A DNA stretch of 64,000 nt, taken from the NCBI RefSeq assembly GCF_000152905.1, contig NZ_CH672420.1, positions 1 to 64,000 of the forward strand, written 5' to 3'. Numbering within the stretch: the stretch's first letter is position 1; every line of letters starts with the position of its first letter. Both the position numbers and the translations under genes were made by a program. This DNA is from Nitrobacter sp. Nb-311A (lineage in GTDB: Bacteria > Pseudomonadota > Alphaproteobacteria > Rhizobiales > Xanthobacteraceae). Below are positions 1 to 8,095 of this stretch, piece after piece. The notes beneath the pieces are model-generated. The model saw only the letters and a list, made by a program, of their open reading frames with translations, searched no databases and was not told where the DNA came from.

Positions 1-7
1 CCTTCTT

Positions 8-36
8 TGTCATTCGGCATGCAAAATTGACCCCGT
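8..36 (+). repeat. IS21 left terminal inverted repeat
   Basis: Twenty-nine bases starting TGTCATTCGG and ending TTGACCCCGT. They match the reverse complement of 2457-2485 at 25 positions, so they define the left end of the insertion sequence. Confidence 0.88.
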
Positions 37-120
37 AAGCCGGGGGATCGGCGTCCAAAATTGACCCCCTACAGGTTGGCTGTTGCGCTGCCTGCTTTGT
101 CATGAAGCAGGTGGTCGGGG

Positions 121-1620
121 ATGCTGATCGTGGAGACGATTGCGCGGATACGGCGCGAACACTTCATCAAGGGCAAGACGATCAAGGAGATCGCCCGTGA
201 CCTGAAGGTGTCGCGGAACACGGTCCGGAAGGTGCTGAGGTCGGGCAAGACCTTGTTCGAGTATGAGCGTTCGATCCAGCCGCGCCCCAAACTCGGGCGT
301 TGGGCGGCGGAGCTTGATGAACTGCTGGCGGCGAACGCGGCCAAATCGGCTCGCGAACAGCTGACGCTGATCCGGATCTTCGAAGAGTTGCGCGGACGCG
401 GCTATGACGGCGGCTACGATGCCGTACGGCGTTACGCCAGGCGTTGGAGCAAGGAGCGCGGGCAATCGACCGCGGCGGCCTATGTTCCGTTGAGCTTTGC
501 GGCGGGCGAAGCCTACCAGTTCGACTGGAGCCATGAGATCGTTCTCCTCAACGGCGTGACGGCGATCGTGAAGGTCGCTCATGTCCGGCTGTGCCACAGC
601 CGCATGCTGTTCGTGCGGGCCTATCCGCGGGAGACGCAGGAGATGGTATTCGACGCCCACGACCGGGCGTTCGCACTGTTCAAGGGTACCTGCAGCCGCG
701 GCATCTACGACAACATGAAGACGGCGGTAGAGACGATCTTCGTCGGCAAGGATCGCCGCTACAATCGCCGCTTCCTGCAGATGTGCAGCCACTATCTGAT
801 CGATCCGGTCGCCTGCACGCCGGCGTCGGGCTGGGAGAAGGGTCAGGTCGAGAACCAGGTCGGGCTGGTCCGGGAACGGTTCTTCACGCCACGGCTGCGG
901 TTCAAAACCCTGGACGAGTTGAACGCGTGGCTTCTGGATAAGTGCATCGCCTACGCCAAGGCGCACCGACATCCAGAACTGGCCGAACAGACGGTCTGGG
1001 AGGTGTTCGAAGCCGAGCGGCCCAAGCTCGTTCCCTATGCTGGCCGGTTCGACGGATTCCACGCGGTGCCGGCATCGGTCTCGAAGACCTGCCTGGTGCG
1101 CTTCGACAACAACAAATACTCGGTCGCTGCCAGCGCCGTCGGGCGCCCGGTCGAAGTTCAAGCCTATGCCGATCGCATCGTGATCCGTCAGGACGGGCGC
1201 ATCGTTGCGGAGCATCCGCGATCGTTCGGACGCGGCGAGACGACCTACAATCCCTGGCACTACGTGCCGGTGCTCGCGCGCAAACCCGGGGCCTTACGTA
1301 ACGGCGCACCCTTCAAGGACTGGGTGTTGCCGGCCGCGATCGAACGGATCCGGCGCAGGCTCGCCAGCACCGACGACGGCAATCCACAGATGGTCGACAT
1401 CCTCAATGCAGTGCTGACGGACGGTTTGTCGGCGGTCGAAGCCGCCTGCGCCGAGGCGATCGCTCATGGCGTTCATTCCGCTGACGTCGTTCTCAACATC
1501 CTGGCTCGCCAACGCGAACCCGCTGCACCGGCCAACATTATGACGCCGGCGGCACTGACGCTCCGCCATGCGCCGATCGCCGATTGCGCCCGTTACGACA
1601 ACCTCCGGAGGACCATCTGA
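121..1620 (+). CDS. istA: IS21 family transposase IstA
   Basis: A 499-residue transposase that cuts and joins the ends of this insertion sequence together with IstB. The N-terminus has a helix-turn-helix ([17 protein letters not shown], about residues 20-38) for binding the terminal repeats. The central rve-type catalytic core shows the DDE triad: D135 in QFDWSHE, D197 in IYDNMK and E244 in KGQVENQ. The C-terminal region matches the usual IstA beta-rich tail and the length is typical for the family. The ATG at 121 lies shortly after the inner left repeat. The stop overlaps the istB start by one base (TGATG), so the two are probably translationally coupled. No frameshift is seen, so the gene looks functional. 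Confidence 0.95.
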   Translation: MLIVETIARIRREHFIKGKTIKEIARDLKVSRNTVRKVLRSGKTLFEYERSIQPRPKLGRWAAELDELLAANAAKSAREQLTLIRIFEELRGRGYDGGYDAVRRYARRWSKERGQSTAAAYVPLSFAAGEAYQFDWSHEIVLLNGVTAIVKVAHVRLCHSRMLFVRAYPRETQEMVFDAHDRAFALFKGTCSRGIYDNMKTAVETIFVGKDRRYNRRFLQMCSHYLIDPVACTPASGWEKGQVENQVGLVRERFFTPRLRFKTLDELNAWLLDKCIAYAKAHRHPELAEQTVWEVFEAERPKLVPYAGRFDGFHAVPASVSKTCLVRFDNNKYSVAASAVGRPVEVQAYADRIVIRQDGRIVAEHPRSFGRGETTYNPWHYVPVLARKPGALRNGAPFKDWVLPAAIERIRRRLASTDDGNPQMVDILNAVLTDGLSAVEAACAEAIAHGVHSADVVLNILARQREPAAPANIMTPAALTLRHAPIADCARYDNLRRTI

Positions 1621-2483
1621 TGGAACGAACCCAAATCTTCGACCTCATGGGTGAGCTCAAACTCTACGGAATGAGGGCTGCCTTCGACGAGATCATGGCG
1701 ACGGCCGTCAAGCGCCAGCACGAACCTCAGCACATCGTCGGCGACCTGCTCAGCGCCGAGATCAACGAGAAGCAGGCGCGGTCGATCAAGTACCAGCTCA
1801 CCATCGCCAAGCTGCCATTGGCCAAGGATCTCGATGACTTCCAGTTCGAAGGCACGCCGATCAATCAGACGCTCGTCAATGATCTCGCCGGCGGCGGCTT
1901 CATCGCCCAGCAGCGCAACGTCGTGCTCGTCGGCGGCACCGGCACAGGCAAAACCCACCTGGCCATCGCAATCGCCAGAAGCTGCATCCGATCCGGCGCC
2001 CGCGGTCGCTTCTACAACGTGGTCGACCTCGTCAATCGCCTCGAGATCGAGACCCGTAACGGACGTCAGGGCCGGCTTGCCGAACATCTGACCCGGATGG
2101 ACTTCATCGTGCTCGACGAACTCGGATATCTGCCCTTTGCCCAATCCGGCGGCCAGTTGCTGTTCCATCTCGTCAGCCGGCTCTACGAGCGTGCTTCCGT
2201 CATCGTCACCACCAATCTCGCCTTCGGCGAATGGCCCAGCGTGTTCGGCGACGCCAAGATGACCACCGCGCTGCTCGACCGGTTGACCCACCACTGCGAC
2301 ATCGTCGAAACCGGTAACGACAGCTGGCGCTTCAAAAGCCGCGACGACGATCACGCCACCCGCGCTCGTCTCGTCTCCGCAATCCCGGCCAGCTCCGACG
2401 AGTCGAGCGCTACCCTCAAACCACGCCGCGCGAAGGGGTCAAAATTGAACGCCGATACGGGGTCAAATTTGCGAGCCGATTGA
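1620..2483 (+). CDS. istB: IS21 family helper ATPase IstB
   Basis: The AAA+ ATPase that assists IstA in target capture and strand transfer. The chosen ATG at 1620 overlaps the istA stop (TGATG) and gives 287 residues; an in-frame start 36 bases upstream would lie inside istA and is not needed. Walker A is GGTGTGKTH (Lys111) and Walker B is [12 protein letters not shown], followed by a sensor-type [10 protein letters not shown] segment, all characteristic of IstB. The C-terminal 40 residues are basic and low in conservation. The stop codon lies inside the right terminal inverted repeat, so the last codons double as transposase-binding DNA. Confidence 0.95.
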   Translation: MERTQIFDLMGELKLYGMRAAFDEIMATAVKRQHEPQHIVGDLLSAEINEKQARSIKYQLTIAKLPLAKDLDDFQFEGTPINQTLVNDLAGGGFIAQQRNVVLVGGTGTGKTHLAIAIARSCIRSGARGRFYNVVDLVNRLEIETRNGRQGRLAEHLTRMDFIVLDELGYLPFAQSGGQLLFHLVSRLYERASVIVTTNLAFGEWPSVFGDAKMTTALLDRLTHHCDIVETGNDSWRFKSRDDDHATRARLVSAIPASSDESSATLKPRRAKGSKLNADTGSNLRAD

Positions 2484-2485
2484 CA
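2457..2485 (-). repeat. IS21 right terminal inverted repeat
   Basis: The reverse complement begins TGTCAATCGG and ends TTGACCCCGT, pairing with 8-36. It contains the istB stop codon (2481-2483). Confidence 0.88.
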
Positions 2486-2752
2486 CAACGCAATTGATGC
2501 GCTCGTCCGCCTGCGAAAAACGACGAAATGGGTGCCGATCGGCCTACTGAAACGATCCAGAATCGGCGCTTCGCGTCGGTGCACCGTCGACCACTCAACG
2601 GCTCCAAACAGCAAGAGCCCGAGACCGACGACCACGCCGGGCGGAAACGCACCGCCGGCAGCCGCGACGATGATTACCGGTCCGGCCGCAGTTACGACCT
2701 TCCACCAGGCATCGAGACTGAAGTCCTTCATGTCCGTGCCATCGCCAGACAT
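2486..2752 (-). pseudogene. Small membrane-protein gene cut by the IS21 element
   Basis: The 5' part of a minus-strand gene. It starts at 2752 with a good ribosome-binding site (AAAGGAG) and encodes 89 residues before the insertion sequence begins; beyond that the frame runs into IS sequence (the IS end supplies Cys-Gln). Visible protein: an acidic, Trp-containing N-terminus (DFSLDAWWKVV), then two hydrophobic stretches (VTAAGPVIIVAAAGGA and VVVGLGLLLFGAVEW) that could form a transmembrane hairpin, then a basic C-terminal part. I do not recognise the family. It probably belonged to the same integrative element as the downstream small genes, from which it is divergently transcribed. The original 3' end is not present next to position 1. 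Confidence 0.6.
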
Positions 2753-2913
2753 CGAACGAGTCTCCTTTGCTGTCCTCAGAGGGGATTCCAGACCCGTCGC
2801 CGACGGCGAATCGGCGGCGGGTCGCTTTTGGCAACCTACCCAAAACCGCACTGCCGCATCCCGCAGATTTCACACCTATCCACGCCGGATCACACCGACA
2901 TCAGGAGATACAC

Positions 2914-3165
2914 ATGCGCTCCGCTGACGTAGGCAACGTCGTTCCCCTGCCACGCTCGCGCTCGAACGACACCAGCGGCGACGTAGTCGATCGCATGGTC
3001 GCCGATCTCATCCGCTTCGAAGCAACCGGCACCGAGACCGACGCGATCCGCTCGCTGATGGCAACCCGACGCTACAGCTACGGCGATATCGCAACACTCC
3101 TTGACGATGCCCTGACCGCAGCGCGTCAGCGGATCGTGGCCGCTGAAATGGCGAGGGCGTCATGA
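2914..3165 (+). CDS. Hypothetical 83-residue protein, first gene of integrase chain
   Basis: An unrecognised small, probably helical protein. The ATG at 2914 follows AGGAGA at a good distance, whereas longer in-frame starts reach back into the divergent gene. The N-terminal 25 residues look disordered (rich in Ser, Arg, Asp). Residues 27-80 form likely amphipathic helices (VDRMVADLIRFEATGTETD, then SYGDIATLLDDALTAARQR). It opens a chain of five genes on the plus strand, each overlapping the next by one to four bases, that ends with the site-specific recombinase. Context therefore suggests a mobile-element accessory or regulatory function, but nothing in the sequence identifies it. Confidence 0.6.
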   Translation: MRSADVGNVVPLPRSRSNDTSGDVVDRMVADLIRFEATGTETDAIRSLMATRRYSYGDIATLLDDALTAARQRIVAAEMARAS

Positions 3166-3254
3166 GCAGGATCGCCACCAACATTCTGCTCTGGCTCTAC
3201 ATCGGAGTGTTGCTCGCCGGGACCGTCATGGACACATGGCAGGTACCCCGATGA
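3162..3254 (+). CDS. 30-residue putative membrane micro-protein
   Basis: A very short ORF whose ATG overlaps the preceding stop by four bases (ATGA) and whose stop overlaps the next start in the same way. The product is a 30-residue peptide with one hydrophobic stretch (NILLWLYIGVLLAGTVM), long enough for a single membrane span, followed by a short polar tail. The exact ATGA overlaps on both sides are the main reason to believe it is translated. No family recognised. Single-span micro-proteins of this type occur in phage and integrative-element modules, but function here is unknown. Confidence 0.5.
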   Translation: MSRIATNILLWLYIGVLLAGTVMDTWQVPR

Positions 3255-3535
3255 GAAACCGCCCCTCACCCGCATTCACCGCGAAGGTTCTCGGCGCGCT
3301 GCCGGAGGACGGCAGTCCGATCACCTCACGAGGCGTTTTCATCGCCATCGGCGAGATCTCGACGCCGGCTTATGTCCGCATCGTGCTGCGCCAGCTGGCG
3401 ATCAACGGCCACCTCATCGCGACCGGCCCGGGCGGCCAGCGCGTTTATCGGAGACCGCCGGCGCAACAGAAAGTCGCCGGCCGCCTGCTCGACGCCGTCA
3501 CCCATGACGCCATGCCGGAGGCGACGCCGCTATGA
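3251..3535 (+). CDS. Small winged-helix-like DNA-binding protein (putative)
   Basis: A 94-residue protein starting at the ATG that overlaps the preceding micro-gene (ATGA). Residues 13-65 read like a winged helix: a first helix (AFTAKVLGALP), a helix-turn-helix (TSRGVFIAIGEISTPAYVRIVLRQL), a following segment (INGHLIATG), and a beta wing with GGQRVYRR. This arrangement suits a repressor or recombination-directionality factor next to an integrase, which is my inference; no catalytic motif is present. The stop overlaps the next gene by four bases. The C-terminal 25 residues are variable and helical. Confidence 0.6.
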   Translation: MRNRPSPAFTAKVLGALPEDGSPITSRGVFIAIGEISTPAYVRIVLRQLAINGHLIATGPGGQRVYRRPPAQQKVAGRLLDAVTHDAMPEATPL

Positions 3536-3726
3536 GCAGGACGCCCGCGCGCATCACCCAGGCTGACGTTTCCCGCGCTCTGCGTGCAGCAAAGCAGGCC
3601 GGCGCCGGCTACGTTGAAGTTATGCCGGACGGGACAATCAGGATCAGCTTTTCCCCGCAATCCACTGTTCCAACAAGCAGAACCCCAGAAACTCAGCTTG
3701 AACGGCCGCCGGATGTCATCCTGTGA
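3532..3726 (+). CDS. Small prophage/island protein preceding integrase
   Basis: A 64-residue protein whose ATG overlaps the previous stop (ATGA) and whose TGA overlaps the integrase ATG (TGATG). Residues 8-40 contain ITQADVSRALRAAKQAGAG then a short strand pair YVEVMPDGTIRISF. From memory, short proteins with the pattern of a helix followed by a PDGTI turn commonly sit directly upstream of tyrosine recombinases in rhizobial prophages and islands; no function has been established that I know of. The C-terminal 20 residues are Pro/Thr rich and probably disordered. Confidence 0.6.
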   Translation: MSRTPARITQADVSRALRAAKQAGAGYVEVMPDGTIRISFSPQSTVPTSRTPETQLERPPDVIL

Positions 3727-4811
3727 TGGCCGACATGGCAAGGCCCCGCCCTCCTTATCTGCTAAGTGAACGAACCCGCCACGGCAAGCGGGTCTGGTAC
3801 GTCCGTATCGGGACCGGCCCGAGGATTCGGATTAAGGGCGAGTACGGCAGTGCAGAGTTTATGGAAGCGTACCATGCCGCCTTGGCAGGCGAGCGCCCCC
3901 AGCCCAAGAGTGAGGCGGCGCGCGGTACGTTGGAATGGCTTTGGACGCTCTATCGCCAATCGTCGGCCTGGGCCGACCTATCGGCAGCGACCCGAAAGCA
4001 GCGCGAGAACATCATGAAGCATGTTCTCAAAAGCGCCGGTCATCAGCCCTTGTCCCATATCACCCGCGCGTCGATCGTCGCCGGGCGTGACCGCAGAGCA
4101 AAAACGCCGTCCCAGGCGAAGAACTTCATCAGCACGGTTCGCGGCCTCTTCGGCTGGGCGCTCGATGCGAACCTGGTCAACTCCGATCCGACAGCCGGCG
4201 TGAAGCGGCCGAAGCGGAAACGCTCGGAAGGATTCCAGGTCTGGACAGAGGATGACATCGAGAAATTTCAGAAGCGATGGAATCGAGGAACGCGGGAGCG
4301 CGTGATGTTCGATTTGTTCCTCTTCACTGGACTGCGACGGGGCGACGCTGCCCAAGTTGGCAAGCAGCATGTCAAAGACGGCTCCATTTCCATCAACACG
4401 GAAAAGACCGGCATCCGCGTCACCATCCCGATTCAGCCAGAACTCCAAGCCACGTTGGATGCCGGCCCGGTCGGCGATCTGGCGTTCATTGCAACTGCCG
4501 CAGGCGTTCCGATGACGAAGGAGTCGCTTGGCAATGCATTCCGTGATGCCTGTCGATCCGCCGGCATTACAAAATCGGCGCATGGCCTTCGCAAAGCTGC
4601 GGCGACCAACGCGGCGAACCGCGGAGCAACTGAGCGCGAATTGGAGGCCCTGTTCGGATGGGTTGGTGGCCAGATGGCATCGCTCTACACGCGATCGGTA
4701 AACCGGGAGGCTCTATCAAAAGGAGCCGCCGCCAAGATGTCGAGGGACGAAACGGAAACTTCTATCCCCGCACCTTTGGACGAGGTGCGGGTTTCAGGAC
4801 GAAAACCTTAG
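3726..4811 (+). CDS. Tyrosine recombinase / site-specific integrase
   Basis: A 361-residue phage-type integrase that would insert and excise the element at the neighbouring tRNA gene. N-terminal arm-type domain (GKRVWYVRIGTG), a core-binding SAM-like domain (about residues 65-165), then the catalytic domain with the full set: R204 (FTGLRRGD), H286 and R289 (HGLRKAAAT), W312 (FGWVGG) and nucleophile Y321 (SLYTR). Start chosen at the ATG overlapping the upstream stop; a GTG one codon earlier and an ATG three codons later are alternatives. It ends 25 bases from the 3' end of tRNA-Leu, the usual position of an integrase next to its attachment site. It appears intact. Confidence 0.93.
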   Translation: MADMARPRPPYLLSERTRHGKRVWYVRIGTGPRIRIKGEYGSAEFMEAYHAALAGERPQPKSEAARGTLEWLWTLYRQSSAWADLSAATRKQRENIMKHVLKSAGHQPLSHITRASIVAGRDRRAKTPSQAKNFISTVRGLFGWALDANLVNSDPTAGVKRPKRKRSEGFQVWTEDDIEKFQKRWNRGTRERVMFDLFLFTGLRRGDAAQVGKQHVKDGSISINTEKTGIRVTIPIQPELQATLDAGPVGDLAFIATAAGVPMTKESLGNAFRDACRSAGITKSAHGLRKAAATNAANRGATERELEALFGWVGGQMASLYTRSVNREALSKGAAAKMSRDETETSIPAPLDEVRVSGRKP

Positions 4812-4836
4812 TGATATCAAAGAGAGTTTCGAGGTG

Positions 4837-4921
4837 TGGTGCGCTCGAAAGGACTCGAACCTTCACGATGTTACTCACTGCCACCTCAAGGCAGCGCGTC
4901 TACCAATTCCGCCACGAGCGC
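4837..4921 (-). tRNA. tRNA-Leu (anticodon GAG), probable att site
   Basis: An 85-nt tRNA on the minus strand. Acceptor arm GCGCTCG pairs with CGAGCGC, CCA is encoded (4837-4839), the anticodon stem CTGCC/GGCAG closes the loop TTGAGGT giving anticodon GAG, and the T-arm contains GGTTCGAGTCC. A long variable arm fits class II leucine tRNA. The 3' end faces the integrase gene, so the T-arm/acceptor half is the likely attB/attL core; the partner copy would lie left of this window. Confidence 0.95.
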
Positions 4922-4978
4922 TAGAACTGGTCAGGCTTTTGCCCAACCAGTCGACGGCACCGATGTAACAAAACAATG

Positions 4979-5011
4979 ATGGAGGGACAAGGCCCCGCGA
5001 GACCTCCCTCC
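4979..5011 (-). terminator. Possible terminator of fliN-like gene
   Basis: GGAGGGA (4981-4987) pairs with TCCCTCC (5005-5011). Read on the minus strand it lies about 40 bases after the fliN-like stop and is followed by a T-rich stretch (TTGTTTTGTT), consistent with intrinsic termination. The long loop makes this tentative. Confidence 0.4.
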
Positions 5012-5049
5012 TCCCGACCGGTGGATCGGAAAAGGGCCGGGAGAAAACG

Positions 5050-5307
5050 TTACCGGCGGTCCGGCGCGCGCGGCAGCATCTGTTTGACTTCGACCGTGAT
5101 GCGGTTCCGGTTGACCATCACGACGCCGCTGGCGATCGGCAGGTTGTTGACCAGGATCTTGACCTCGTCCTGCTCGGTGGCGTCAAGCTCGATGATGGCG
5201 CCACGGCTGAGCCGCATGACCTGATGAACAGGCATGGACGTGGTGCCCAGAACCACCATCAGATCGACCGATACTTTATCGAGCGTCGCCACGAAATACA
5301 GACTCAC
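5050..5307 (-). CDS. fliN: FliN/FliM-type flagellar switch (SpoA-domain) protein
   Basis: An 85-residue protein consisting almost only of the surface-presentation-of-antigens (SpoA) domain of FliN: VSVDLMVVLGTTSMPVHQVM, LSRGAIIELD, then VKILVNNLPIASGVVMVNRN and a final ITVEV strand. In flagellar motors FliN forms the lower C-ring where CheY-P and the export ATPase dock. It is shorter than the usual 110-140 residues because the N-terminal helix is absent. No other flagellar gene is in the window, so it is an orphan copy. It is divergently transcribed from lipB, 49 bases apart. Identity as a SpoA protein is clear; its role in a flagellum is inferred. Confidence 0.8.
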   Translation of the reverse strand: MSLYFVATLDKVSVDLMVVLGTTSMPVHQVMRLSRGAIIELDATEQDEVKILVNNLPIASGVVMVNRNRITVEVKQMLPRAPDRR

Positions 5308-5356
5308 GAACCGTGCAAATTGCTACGGTTCCAGACCACCACATGATGGTTAGCCA

Positions 5357-6052
5357 ATGATTAACAGCCGCCAGACCCTCGATTTGAAGCTGTTCGCGGC
5401 CTCGCCCGGCGAGCCGGTGGACTGGCGTCGGTCGGATCATCCCGTGCCCTATCCGGAAGCGGTAGAGGCGATGGAAAGGCGCGCCGCGGCAATCGCCTCG
5501 GGCGAAGCCGCGGAGCAGGTCTGGCTGCTGGAGCACCCGCCGCTTTACACCTCCGGCACCAGCGGACGCGAAGCCGATCTGGTGAAGGCCCGCTTTCCGC
5601 TATTTGAGACCGGCCGTGGCGGCCAGATCACCTATCATGGCCCCGGCCAGCGCATCGCCTACGTCATGCTGGATTTGAAGCGCCGCCGTCCCGACGTGCG
5701 GGAGTTCATTGTCTGCCTGGAGGAATGGATCATCCGCACGCTCGACGCCTTCGGCGTCAGGGGAGAAAGGCGCGAGGAACGGGTCGGCGTCTGGGTGGAG
5801 CGCCCGGACAAGGGGCCGGGCCATGAGGACAAGATCGCGGCGATCGGCGTGCGGCTGCGCCGCTGGGTCTCGTTTCACGGCGTCTCGCTCAATGTCGATC
5901 CCGATCTCAGCCATTTCGCCGACATCGTGCCCTGCGGCGTCACCGACCCGCGTTACGGCGTGACGAGCCTCGCGGACCTTGGTCAGCGTGTCGGGCTGAC
6001 CGATGTCGATGACGCCATGAAGCGCACCTTCGGCGAGGTCTTCGGCTGCTGA
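5357..6052 (+). CDS. lipB: Octanoyl-[acyl-carrier-protein]:protein octanoyltransferase LipB
   Basis: Transfers octanoate from acyl-ACP to lipoyl domains, the first step of protein lipoylation for 2-oxoacid dehydrogenases and the glycine cleavage system. 231 residues, normal for the family. Conserved motifs: [11 protein letters not shown], the glycine-rich [13 protein letters not shown], the catalytic Lys159 in DKIAAIGVR and the acyl-accepting Cys193 in [14 protein letters not shown] at 5357. It stands alone, divergent from the fliN-like gene and convergent with the receptor remnant at 6121-6894, with a 9-bp hairpin between. Confidence 0.96.
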   Translation: MINSRQTLDLKLFAASPGEPVDWRRSDHPVPYPEAVEAMERRAAAIASGEAAEQVWLLEHPPLYTSGTSGREADLVKARFPLFETGRGGQITYHGPGQRIAYVMLDLKRRRPDVREFIVCLEEWIIRTLDAFGVRGERREERVGVWVERPDKGPGHEDKIAAIGVRLRRWVSFHGVSLNVDPDLSHFADIVPCGVTDPRYGVTSLADLGQRVGLTDVDDAMKRTFGEVFGC

Positions 6053-6073
6053 AATCCCCCGCATTTATTTGAC

Positions 6074-6097
6074 GGGATCGATGGCTGTATCGATCCC
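6074..6097. other. Perfect 9-bp hairpin between convergent genes
   Basis: GGGATCGAT (6074-6082) and ATCGATCCC (6089-6097) form a perfect stem around a six-base loop, 22 bases after the lipB stop and before the end of the receptor remnant. There is no T-run on either side, so it may be a bidirectional factor-dependent terminator or simply an mRNA end-protecting stem. Confidence 0.4.
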
Positions 6098-6120
6098 ATG
6101 GGCAACCATCAAAGCGTAGC

Positions 6121-6894
6121 CTAAAACCTCGCCCGCGCGGTCAGCATGAAATTGCGCGGCGTGCCGTAGAAATTTCCACCCCAGGGATTGCTCTCCGTCA
6201 CGTAATAATACTTCTTGTCGAAGACGTTGTTGACATTGAGAGCCAGCGACCAGTTCTTGCTGATGTCGTATTGTACAAGAAGATCAACCACCGCGCGGCC
6301 CGGCTCGGTGAAATCAAAGGGCGTCTCTGGGCCATCGTAAACCCCGTTGTTGAATGTTCTTATGAAACCTCTCTGATAGTAAGAGCTTTGTGCCGTCACG
6401 CCGCCGCCGACTTTAAGACCTTCAAGCTGGCCCGGAAACGCATAGGTTGTCCATAGTTTGAAAAGGTGTTTTGGCGTGATGGTGCTGTATGCGCCTCCCT
6501 CCGCCTGGTTCTCGTTGTCGTTGAAGGTATAGCCGGCATGAACCCGCCAGCGATCGACGATCTCGCCGCTGACCTCGACATCCACACCCTGACTCATGAT
6601 GCGGCCGCTTCCGAGATAACAGCAGTCGGTGCCGAAATTACCGGGAGTGGGCGGATACGCCATATCCCGTATTGCCTGGCCGAAGGCGGCGAGCGCTTGA
6701 TTCAAGGGTCCGGCAGGAATGTTGAAACTGGTCTGGGCCTGCGCGAGCGCCTGGCTTTGCGGGACCGCGCTGCCGCCAATCACCGCCGTGGTCGCCAGCA
6801 GCGCCGCGATCAGCGCCTTGCGAATGCCTTCGCAAAAGTCGTTCCCGCGAAACCCATAACCTAGAAACTCTTGCCCCAAAGTCCCCTGCCACAT
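6121..6894 (-). pseudogene. TonB-dependent siderophore receptor remnant (in-frame internal deletion)
   Basis: The two ends of a ferric-siderophore receptor joined in frame. Residues about 28-50 are a signal peptide (ALIAALLATTAVIGGSAV); about 55-72 start the STN signalling domain (TSFNIPAGPLNQALAAFGQA). Near base 6675 the reading jumps straight into the last part of the beta-barrel (GVDVEVSGEIVDRWRVHAGY, LNVNNVFDKKYYYV) and ends with the usual C-terminal aromatic (ARARF). The TonB box-to-plug region and most of the barrel, around 500 residues, are missing from a family of 700-800. It cannot form a normal channel. Divergence from the expected start is also seen: an ATG exists only 27 codons upstream of the signal peptide. 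It follows fecR, the normal fecI-fecR-receptor order. Confidence 0.8.
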
Positions 6895-7003
6895 GTCCGA
6901 ACCACCCCGAGCGTCATTCGGGACTGGCAGCTCGCTGTTCGATGCAGTCCCTAAGGGCTTTACGAACGGACCGTCGAATTTTCCTGTTTTTCGTGCGGAT
7001 TTT

Positions 7004-7999
7004 TCAGACAGGCGAAATGATGGTCATGAAAGGCGTGACGGTGCGCACCTTCGCGCCGAACGGCCGAACCACGGCTTCGAGCGCCCCAAGCGGATCGGCA
7101 AGATCGAAAACGCCGCTCACCACGCGGGAGCCGAGAGAAGGATCGGCCATGACCACGCTCCCCCGCTGCCATCGCGCGACTTTAGCAACCATTGCCGAGA
7201 CGGTCTCCCGCTCCGCTACGATCATTCCCTCCCGCCATGCCGCGATCTGGGAGGCTTCGCGCGTCCCGCGGGCGATCGCGTGCGAGGAATTGTTGAAGGT
7301 GATCCAGTCGCCGGGATTCAATCGTTCCGCGAGGCGGAGTTCGGAATCGGCCGCTCTCGCCTCGACCGCGCCATGGTCCACGGAGACCGAAACGAATCCC
7401 GCGTCGTTGGACACGTCAAAAGCGGTGCCCAGCGCCGTGGCCGTGAGATCGCCGGACAGGACCGAAAACGGCCGCGACGCATCGCGCGACACATCGAAAT
7501 AAGCCATTCCCGCCAGAAGCCCGATGGTCCTTCGCGCATCGGTAAAATCGATCGCGACCGCGCTATCGGGGCCCAGGGTGAGTTCGCTGCCGTCGGACAA
7601 GGTAATGCGCCTGATTTCAGCGGTGGACGTCATGTGGTCCGCCCGCGCGCGCAGGAGAGCGCCCGGCACCGTCAACGATCCAGCCGCGGCAACGCCCGCG
7701 CCGATCAGGCCGCCGACGACCAGCGTGCGCCGCGAAATGCCGGCAACCCCGTTTTCAGCGGTCTTGCGCTCAGTCTTGCGCTCGGTCTTGCGCTGCTCGG
7801 TCAGAACCTTTCCGGTCATGCCGTGGATCGCGGCGACCCTGGCCCAGGCCGCCTCGTGCCGGGGACTGCGCGCCACCCATCTCCGCGCCATGTCGATGGA
7901 AACCGGGTTGGCCGGGTCGTTCTGAAGGCGGATGGCGAGGTCCGCCGCTTCGCGAAACAATCGGCGGTCCTCTGCTTGCGCCTCGGTCATGGTCTGCAT
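7004..7999 (-). CDS. fecR: FecR-family anti-sigma/sigma-regulator protein
   Basis: A 331-residue inner-membrane regulator that passes the signal from an outer-membrane siderophore receptor to its ECF sigma factor. The cytoplasmic N-terminus has the DUF4880-type helix bundle (FREAADLAIRLQNDP, ARRWVARSPRHEAAW), then a membrane span (TLVVGGLIGAGVAAAGSL, about 109-126) and the periplasmic FecR domain (GSELTLGPDSAVAIDFTDA, GDLTATALGTAFDVS, WREGMIVAERETVSAMV). A short repeat of ERKT occurs before the membrane segment. Its start may be the first ATG (7999) or three codons later. It sits 96 bases downstream of fecI. Its cognate receptor appears to be the truncated gene at 6121-6894, so the signal input may be lost. 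Confidence 0.9.
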   Translation of the reverse strand: MQTMTEAQAEDRRLFREAADLAIRLQNDPANPVSIDMARRWVARSPRHEAAWARVAAIHGMTGKVLTEQRKTERKTERKTAENGVAGISRRTLVVGGLIGAGVAAAGSLTVPGALLRARADHMTSTAEIRRITLSDGSELTLGPDSAVAIDFTDARRTIGLLAGMAYFDVSRDASRPFSVLSGDLTATALGTAFDVSNDAGFVSVSVDHGAVEARAADSELRLAERLNPGDWITFNNSSHAIARGTREASQIAAWREGMIVAERETVSAMVAKVARWQRGSVVMADPSLGSRVVSGVFDLADPLGALEAVVRPFGAKVRTVTPFMTIISPV

Positions 8000-8095
8000 C
8001 CATCATCCCGCGCTAGATTAGCGCGCGAAGCCTTCCTTCTTATCGAAGAATACGAATTGCAGGCCGAAATTTTCAGTTTTTCGAATAGCAGCCTA

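Larger units (their letters stand above)
8..2485 (+). mobile_element. IS21-family insertion sequence (complete)
   Basis: A 2478-bp element bounded by 29-bp imperfect terminal inverted repeats (8-36 and 2457-2485) that begin TGTCA and share the string TTGACCCCGT, with four mismatches. It holds istA and istB with a one-base start/stop overlap, the standard IS21 layout. A second, inner set of TTGACCCC-type repeats lies at 57-68 and, inverted, near 2435-2446, as expected for the multiple transposase sites of this family. No target-site duplication is visible: the bases before position 8 and after 2485 do not match. The right end interrupts a minus-strand membrane-protein gene (2486-2752). Confidence 0.93.

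Noticed and set aside
100-1260. Long minus-strand open frame across istA
   Set aside because: Shadow of istA in GC-rich DNA; no start context or recognisable domain, whereas istA shows the complete transposase motifs.
1593-2354. Minus-strand open frame opposite istB
   Set aside because: Composition-driven shadow of istB; the plus-strand frame has Walker motifs and the coupled start.
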